DNA of 64,000 nucleotides from Strobilurus pachycystidiatus. Lineage: Eukaryota > Basidiomycota > Agaricomycetes > Agaricales > Physalacriaceae. Location: the NCBI GenBank assembly GCA_019915135.1, contig JAHLMK010000001.1, forward strand, positions 5,518,001-5,582,000, written 5' to 3'. The notes under the pieces were generated by a model. That model did not search any database, was not told where the DNA came from, and saw only the letters and a program-made list of their open reading frames with translations. A program made the translations under genes and the position numbers. Of the stretch, positions 57,279-64,000 are shown one piece after another. Within the stretch, counting starts at the first letter, position 1; every line of letters begins with the position of its first letter.

Positions 57279-58499
57279 GAAGCTGTAGAGCGAGTGTGCA
57301 AGTCTCTAGAGACTCGGGTCGTCAAAATTTAAGCATTCCAACTCGAAGACTGTAGCAATTCTACTGCTTCTGGTTGCTCGTCACCGGTGACAGAAGCTGT
57401 GAGGACAATGATGGAGGAAGAGTACAGTACCCACGTCTACAGCGCAGGCTTCTGGTTAGAGTCACAGAAAGCAGTGGAGTGAAATGATGAATTGAAGAGT
57501 ACAGTACCCATGTCTACAGCGCAGGTCTCTGGTTAGAGAGCAGTGGAGTGATGAGATACATGCGTGGAAACGTCGACCAGTCTTCGACGTGTTCAGAATC
57601 TACTACACCTTTACCGTATACTTCCGACAGCCATTTTGAAACTCAAGATGAGGGTCGCCTCGCGGGACGTCGAGGTGCTCACTTGGAATCACAGGTGGGC
57701 GAGCACGCCACAAAAAGAATCCCAAGTGCGCTGTGATCTGTCAAAACAAAAGACAAGTGCAGCTGGGAGTTGGCTTTTTGAAGTTTACCGTGAATCTGAT
57801 GGTCGCCACATTGCGGTAAGAGTTGTACGAACTTTTGGCCAGTCGTATGCCGCTATCCCGTTGTGGCTGTATACGAGTACATTGCTGGAACTACGCAGCT
57901 AAAGTTCGGATCAGTTCAAGTTGACAGTAGCTCGCGAAGTCACGATGGAAATTTTACCGACCGACTTGTGCGAGGCTATGCTCCTTGACTCAGCCTTGAC
58001 TGGAAGGCGTGTTCTTCACATCTCGATGATTGCTGAAACATAACGTACCTACCCCTTCCTATTGATTCGTATCGTTAGACTCCCTGAACATCGGGATGTG
58101 ACGATCTTCGACTTAGACTGTCCAAGATTCAATGGGCTGATTGATCTTCTGCGAGCGACGGATCGTGCATGTAAGCAATGTGATAGCGTGAAAGACGAGT
58201 ATGGGGACGTACAGATACACGCGAGGGAATGTGGCCAAGCCAAATCCAGAATGTGTCTCGAAAACATTGGGTGATCACACCACGCGATAAAGAACACCAC
58301 GACGCGAATACCTCATCTGCCTGGTTCGAGGAAGCTCAGAAGTTTGTCTAGACAGTTGGGAGAACACAGGCTGTGATGATCACGGCAGTATCATTTCCGA
58401 TGTCTGACCAAAGTTAGCAGACCGGGTCCCGGCGCCACAAAAGTTAGTTCTGCCCATCGATAATTAATCGCCGAAAATCGACGTCTGCAGATTATAGAC
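57279..58499. other. Intergenic, eEF3 upstream region of unit A
   Basis: Promoter side of both neighbours. A short + frame at 58,062-58,274 (LPEHRDVTIFDLDCPRFNGL) recurs in copy B with a small in-frame deletion; coding status doubtful. Confidence 0.45.
57421..57555 (+). repeat. Two-unit tandem repeat, about 78 bp
   Basis: AGTACAGTACCCA(C/T)GTCTACAG begins at 57,422 and again about 78 bp later, each followed by GCGCAGG..CTGGTTAGAG and AGCAGTGGAGTGA. The same structure recurs in copy B near 62,975-63,115. Confidence 0.7.
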
Positions 58500-60685
58500 A
58501 TGCCCGCTGCCACAGCTACCTCTTCTCCTTCTGCCATTCCCTCGCCCGCCGATCTCAAGGCTGCCATGCACCCCACCGACAGCCAGGTCGATGTCGCGGC
58601 CCTTTTTGCCGCCGACAAGTCATCGCGCGAGTCTGCATCCAGCACGCTCGCCGCTGTTGCCTCAAAAGAGGGCCCTCACGCTCTCACCGCCGCAGGCTTC
58701 GGGCCTGCCGTCGTGAAGGCTCTCGCCGACAAAAAATCGCCTGCTGCCCGTGAAGGCGCTGCCGAGGCTGTCGCCAGCTTGTCCAAGTCTGGCGCAGTCA
58801 AGGCGCTCGAGCCGGTCTTCATCGAGTCCGGCATCTACGCCGCCCTCCTCGAGACATTCGCCGACAAGATGCTTCCTGTCCAGAAGGCAGCCGTGGAGGC
58901 CGTGCGCGAGTTTGTTGCTGCTATGAACCCCTGGGCTACCGCCCTTATCCTCCCCGCCCTCCTTCACGAACTCAAAACTGCCGGCAAGTGGCAGATCAAG
59001 ACTGGCTCCCTGGTCGTCCTCAACCAGCTCGTCAAGAGCGCGCCTGTCCAGATGGCGAAGCTCATGCCCGAGATCATCCCCGTCCTCTCCGATGTCATCT
59101 GGGACACCAAGGCCGACGTGAAGAAGGCTGCCCGTGATTCGCTTACAAAGGCCACAGCTCTGGTTTCCAACAAGGATATTGAACGTTTCATACCCGCTCT
59201 TATCAAGGCTCTCATTAATCCCGTCGAAGAGGTTCCTAATACCATCATGCTCCTCTCGGCCACCACATTCGTTTCGGAAGTAGATTCTCCTACGCTTTCT
59301 CTAATGGTTCCCCTTCTTTCTCGTGGCCTCAACGAGAAGTTGACCTCCACCAAGCGTAAAGTCGCTGTGTCAGTGTTTTTTTGCCCTGTTTTCCCCGGAT
59401 CTTCAACTTATTGTTCTATAGCATTGCTGACAACATGGCCAAGCTCGTCGACTCACCCGTTACCGTCCGACCTTTCCTTCCCAAGCTCCTCCCCGGTCTT
59501 ATCAAGGTCGAGTCTACCATCGGTGACCCCGAAGCTCGTGGTGTCGTCGGTAAGGCCATCGCCACTCTCCGTCAAGTTGGAGAGGTTCCCGAAGGCGATG
59601 GTTCCGACCTTCCTCCCCTCAAGGTCGCTGACGCCGGTACCCTTGGTCACTCCTTGACCGCCGTCTACAAGAAGCTTGGCAGCGAGACCCACGTCGCTCA
59701 CGTTGCTGCCATCTACGCTTCTTCCCTCGCTGCCAACCTTGTCAACGCCAAGAACTTTGACGTTCCCGAGTGGGATACCTTGTCGCCCTTCATCGCTTTC
59801 GCGTCTGCCACCCCTGATCCCATCATGGTCTGCCGCGAGTGGGTCGTCCGCTCAGCTACCGAAGATGTTGATGACGGTGAGGTTCCCGAAGACGAGGAGG
59901 AAGGCGAAGATCTTTGCAACTGCCAGTTCTCGCTGGCTTACGGTGCCAAGATTCTCCTCAACACCGCCACCCTCCGTCTCAAGCGTGGTCACCGCTACGG
60001 TCTTTGCGGTAAGAACGGCACTGGAAAGTCCACTCTCATGCGCGCCATCACCAACGGGTAAGTTGTTGTCGTGTCTGTTACAATCATGATTTGTCTAACT
60101 TAGTCGACAGTCAGGTCGAAGGTTTCCCCTCCCCCGACGACGTTCGCACTTTCTACGTCGAGCACGACATTGACGGCAGCGAAGAGGATACCTCTGTTCT
60201 TACGTTCATTCTGAGCGATAAGCGTATCCTCGCTGATGAGACCGAGGTCATCGAGACCCTCGCCTCTGTCGGCTTCAGTGATGAGCGCCAGCAACAAGCC
60301 ATCGGCTCGCTCTCTGGTGGTTGGAAGATGAAGCTCGCCCTTGCCCGGGCCATGCTCTTCAAGGCCGACATCCTGCTCTTGGATGAGCCGACTAACCACC
60401 TGGACGTCGTCAACGTCGCCTGGTTGGAGAACTACCTCACCAATCTCAAGACTTGCACTTCGAGTACGTATTCTGTTTCATGGACAGGTTCAATCGATGC
60501 TCATCTAGCTCGCAGTCATCGTGTCTCACGACTCCGGCTTCCTCAACAACACGATCACAAACGTTCTCCATCTGAACCGCTTCAAGCTCCGCAGATATCG
60601 TGGAAACCTCGAGAAGTTCGTGGCCCAGGTTCCCGAGGCCAAGTCCTACTACACTCTTGAGGCCGCTGAGGACTACAAGTTCTAA
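58500..60685 (+). pseudogene. TEF3: Translation elongation factor 3, truncated after the first ABC domain (675 aa)
   Basis: eEF3 is the fungal ribosome-bound ATPase that helps release E-site tRNA. Exons 58500-59368, 59422-60057, 60111-60463 and 60516-60685 join to 675 codons. HEAT repeats (MPAATATSSPSAIPSPADLK, later KMLPVQKAAVEAVREFVAAM), the four-helix region and ABC1 are intact: Walker [10 protein letters not shown], signature [14 protein letters not shown], Walker [22 protein letters not shown]. It ends [16 protein letters not shown], exactly where duplicated sequence begins. The family is normally about 1,050 residues; ABC2, its chromodomain and the basic tail are missing. No internal stop, and its own upstream region is retained, so it may still be expressed. 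Confidence 0.9.
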
Positions 60686-60687
60686 TA

Positions 60688-61246
60688 AACCTTGATTGTC
60701 AAGAGACGGAGCTGGATCTTGGATTCGACCTCATCGTAACAGCACAGACACCTTCTGTATGTCATTTCGCCCCTGCGTACGAAGCAGTGCTCACCTCTTC
60801 TCGCCATCACAGGGATACGTCTACCTTCCTCCCGGGCGTGGTTGTGGCGTTAACTTGTTTCCCCGATCTGCGATCGGGTTTTGGCTGATCACAACGAAAG
60901 ACGTTCTGAACTCGTGCAAGGACCTTGAGTTCCGGCAGTTTCTCTGTGAAGGATGGGAGGAGTACTTCTCCCAGAGGGCGACTGGCAAGCGGGTGAATGA
61001 CTCGGACGGCTGGGAGGAGACACTATTCAGTCCTTCGGACAAGGACCATCGGTACATAACGTGGTTCACCTCTGTCGTGGGTGGACACTTGTCGGGGAAG
61101 ATCACTCTGAACAAACGGTAAGCTTGTAGCTATTCTCCAGTCCGATCGACGTCTCACACCTTTTCAGAATTCACGTCCCAGAGTTTGATGCCAGCTGCCT
61201 CTGGACATGGGCTACCCAGCTTGTGACGTGGACGCGCCCTTGGTAG
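60688..61246 (+). pseudogene. Duplicated 3' end of HDxD copy 6
   Basis: Only the last three exons: the LNLD..ETELDLGFDLIVTAQ piece, GYVYLPPGRGCGVNLFPRSA to ITLNKR, and the terminal exon ending TRPW-stop. It has no start or upstream exons because it abuts truncated eEF3. In copy A the same exons belong to the gene at 54,010. Confidence 0.75.
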
Positions 61247-61418
61247 CTAAGAGTAGTGACTTGTGCACTTCGCTTTGCATACTTACGGACATAAGTATAA
61301 AAAGTGAAACAAGCATTTGTACGTGATGAATACTCGATATTCTGATTGTCCAATGTCCAGTGTCCCAGCGCTACCACCAGTGGCTATGGCATTACCACAA
61401 ACATATCGAGTCCCTTAC

Positions 61419-62841
61419 TTACACGATGCCATATCCCGCTCTCTTCTGACGCGTCTCATCCTCATCGATATGAATCTCGTCCTCCAGCTCCGATCCTGAG
61501 TTGCACGTTCCCCCTGCCCATGGGTTCCGATCGCAGAAGTTGATAGTTGAAACGACTGCGAGTCCTGGTCTTGGGCGTGATATTGGTTCAACATCCGACA
61601 TGCACACATCCCCGAGAGACTGTTTGGATCGCACGATGATGATCGTCGCCGTTGGGAGTATCGCCTGGATCATAGTCAATGATTAGCAAAGATGATGCAG
61701 TGTGAGTCGAATGAAGAGGAGGTACAGCTAGATAGACGGAAGAGCGGTTTATGATGGTCCCTATAAGAGCAAAGGACGAGAAACTGTCGATGTCGAAGTA
61801 TTCGGCTAGATGTGCCGTGATGGTTAGCAGTAGCTAAAGACTCCGGTCAGAGCGCTGACGCTGTTGTGCGGTAAGTGAGAGCTGTATAAACTTACTTGTA
61901 TAACGGCAAGGACTATTCCCGTCTCGACTAGCACGACGAGGATTCTCACCACGTCTGAGCGCCTTGAAGCCATGAGACTGTAGTGTCGCCTTGTCCACAG
62001 TTTAGCATCATGACAAGGGCGAAAAGTTGAAGACATGCCACGTCTTCAGTCCTATGCAAGCTGTAGCAAGGACGTTCGTAGCAAGCGAGACGTAAGAGCT
62101 GGCTGTAGTGAGCCGCGCCTCAGTAGCAGGATATATGTCTCTCTGTATGTCATGACTCATGAGTGCTGTACTTCCGATCCAGAGTACTGAGCAATGCTGT
62201 TAGAGGCAACTGCTTGAAGACTGTACCAGATGCACCTACTTGTGTTAGTGAATGCCACGACCCCCAGGATAAGTCTTAAGACTGCGGTTTGAGGGTACAT
62301 GACCCATGAGCGCCATACGACGATGAGGTCCGAGATAATCCACTATTTCCAATCGGTGAGAACTCGACAAATAGTAACATGAGAACGTACGTTGATCGTT
62401 AAAGGCCAAGGACCCACGATGTAATAAAGCCTCGTTTGCGAATTGAATAGTTTATAACGCTCGGAAAGAGGCACATTGCTCGAGATGAGATACGTCCGGA
62501 TCTTTTGAAGGAGACACGCAAGGTGCAGGGCAAAATTCACGGTGGTGGAGATGAAGAGGAGGAGGATAGCTAGCAGGAGGACTTTGGCTGCGCGGGATTT
62601 GAGTGGATGGGTCCTAGAAAACAGTCAGTCGAGGATAGGAGGGCCCGGGGCTACGCACGAAGTCATGCGAATGCAGATGATGAAGACCACTAGATACATC
62701 CCTACAAACGCAAGTCAGTCGGTAAGCAAATGTTATCGGGAATCACGGACCATATAGAACGAAACCAATGCCACACATTGAAATAACGTCGAAGCGCAAA
62801 GCGCGACCCATGAGCTGAAGCTGATCCTGATCTGTCGACAT
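61419..62841 (-). CDS. Multi-pass membrane protein, duplicate B
   Basis: Same exon order as duplicate A from MSTDQDQLQLMGRALRFDVI (ATG 62841) to RQKRAGYGIV-stop (61,419). Differences are mostly single substitutions (for example APRRSD to ASRRSD, DRTPRAG to DRNPWAG). The exons checked remain open, so both copies may be functional. Function unknown. Confidence 0.62.
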
Positions 62842-64000
62842 GAAGCTGTAGAGCGAGCGTACAATTCTCTAGAGACTCGGATCGTCAATATTTAAGCACT
62901 CGAACTCAAAAACTGTAGCAAGTCTACTGCCTCTGGTTCCTCGTCGCCGGTAACAGAAGCTGTGAGGAAAATGATGGAAGAAAAGTACAGTTCCCATGTC
63001 CACAGCGCAGGCTTTTGGTTAGAATCACAGAGAGCAGTGGAGTGAAGTGATGAATTGAAGAGTACACTACCCATGTCTACAGCGCAGGCTTCTGGTCAGA
63101 AAGCAGTGGTGGAGTGACAGGATACAGGCGTGGAAACGTCCACCAGTTTTCAACGTGTACAGAATCTAGTAGTACACCCTTACCGTTTACTTTGGACGGC
63201 CGTTTTGAGACTCAAGATGAGGCTCGCCTCCGCGGAACGTCGAGGTGCTCATTTCGAATCGCGGGTGGGCGAGCACGCCACAAAATACCAAATGAGTGCG
63301 CTATGATATTTCGATACGAAAGACAGGTGCAGTTGGGAGTCGGCTTTTTGAGTTTTCCGTGTATCTGATCGTCGCCACATTACGGCAAAAATTGTACGAA
63401 CTTTTGGCCAGGCGTATGCCGCAATCCCGTTCTGGCCGTATCGAACGAGTACCTTGCCAGAACAGCTACGCAGCTAATGTTCGACTCAGTTGACAGCAGC
63501 TCGAAGTCACGATGGAAAATCCACCGACTTGTGCGAGGCTATGCTCCTTGACTGAAAGGCGTGCCAGTGTTCTTCACATCTCGATGATTGCTGAAACATA
63601 GCGCACCTACCCTTCCTATTGATTCGTATCGTTAGACTCCCTGAACATCGGGATGTGACGATCTTCAGCTGTCCGAGATTCAATGGGCTGATTGATCGTC
63701 TGCGAGAGACGGATCGTGCATGTAAGCAATGTGATAGTGTGAAAGACGAATATGGGGACGTACAGATACACGCGAAGGGAATGTGGCCAAGCCAAATCCA
63801 GACCATGTCTCGAAAACATTAGGTGATCACAGCACGCGATAAAGAACACCACGACGCGAATACCTCATCTGCCTGGTTCGAGGAAGCTCAGAAGTTTGTC
63901 TAGACAGTTGGGAGAACACAGGCTGTGATGATCACGGCAGTATCATTTCCGATGTCTGACCAAAGTTAGCAGACCGGGTCCCGGCGCCACAAAAGTTAAG
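62842..64000. other. Intergenic, presumed upstream region of a second eEF3 gene
   Basis: Duplicate of 57,279-58,447, including the tandem repeat and the short frame (63,619-63,822). The window ends before any eEF3 coding sequence. Confidence 0.6.

Larger units (their letters stand above)
55114..58447 (+). repeat. Segmental duplication, copy A (about 3.3 kb)
   Basis: Matches 60686-64000 from CCTTGAT(C/T)GTCAAGAGACGG to GGCGCCACAAAAGTTA with scattered substitutions and small indels. Holds the 3' end of copy 6, a membrane protein gene and the eEF3 upstream region. Confidence 0.92.
60686..64000 (+). repeat. Segmental duplication, copy B (runs to window end)
   Basis: Counterpart of 55114-58447. 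The aligned position at the window end lies about 50 bp before the eEF3 start codon of unit A. Confidence 0.92.

Noticed and set aside
58049..58300. Short frames on both strands upstream of eEF3, repeated in copy B
   Set aside because: Recurrence follows from the segmental duplication and the frame carries an indel between copies; not enough to call a gene.

Overview
The window looks like nuclear DNA of a basidiomycete, most likely an Agaricomycete. Genes are dense with many short GT-AG introns (about 40-60 nt). The protein families fit: DUF6533 membrane protein, F-box proteins, Rab11, the GPI anchor enzyme Gpi13/PIG-O, fungal elongation factor eEF3 and an EGF-bearing ABCG transporter. Repeats are chromovirus-type LTR elements. 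All calls come from reading the sequence; no database search was run.

Layout. 0-5 kb: the 3' part of a GH5 steryl/ceramide glucosidase and a DUF6533 membrane protein. 5-8.3 kb: gene-poor. 8.3-26.6 kb: mostly conserved single-copy genes. These are a single-exon F-box protein, tRNA-Ala(UGC), two small unknown genes, GPI13, RAB11 (with a 5-nt microexon), an L-rhamnose mutarotase, an M50B-like metallopeptidase, a serine carboxypeptidase pseudogene without its catalytic centre, a TMEM135-like protein and an Adp1-like ABCG transporter.

27.7-55.7 kb: an accessory region built from one uncharacterised multi-copy family, called here the HDxD family. It has four intact-looking members in standard or enlarged form, a fifth (at 54 kb) with a less certain model, and two broken copies. 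Two LTR retroelements sit inside. Element 1 (29,624-36,520, + strand) is a young Ty3-type chromovirus with 457-bp LTRs differing by one base, a -1 frameshift site between gag and pol, a nested 459-bp hAT-type MITE in its integrase and a later 2-nt deletion. Element 2 (39,162-43,601, - strand) has 850-bp LTRs and no recognisable pol. It carries an intron-containing gene in antisense and splits an F-box gene. Both elements have a primer-binding site complementary to their own predicted transcript start, the hallmark of Tf1/sushi-type self-priming.

55-64 kb: a tandem duplication of about 5.6 kb. Each unit starts with the 3' end of an HDxD-family gene, followed by a multi-TM membrane protein gene and the eEF3 upstream region. 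The first unit ends with eEF3 cut after its first ABC domain. The second unit runs to the window edge, about 50 bp before the expected start of another eEF3, which I predict to be the complete gene.
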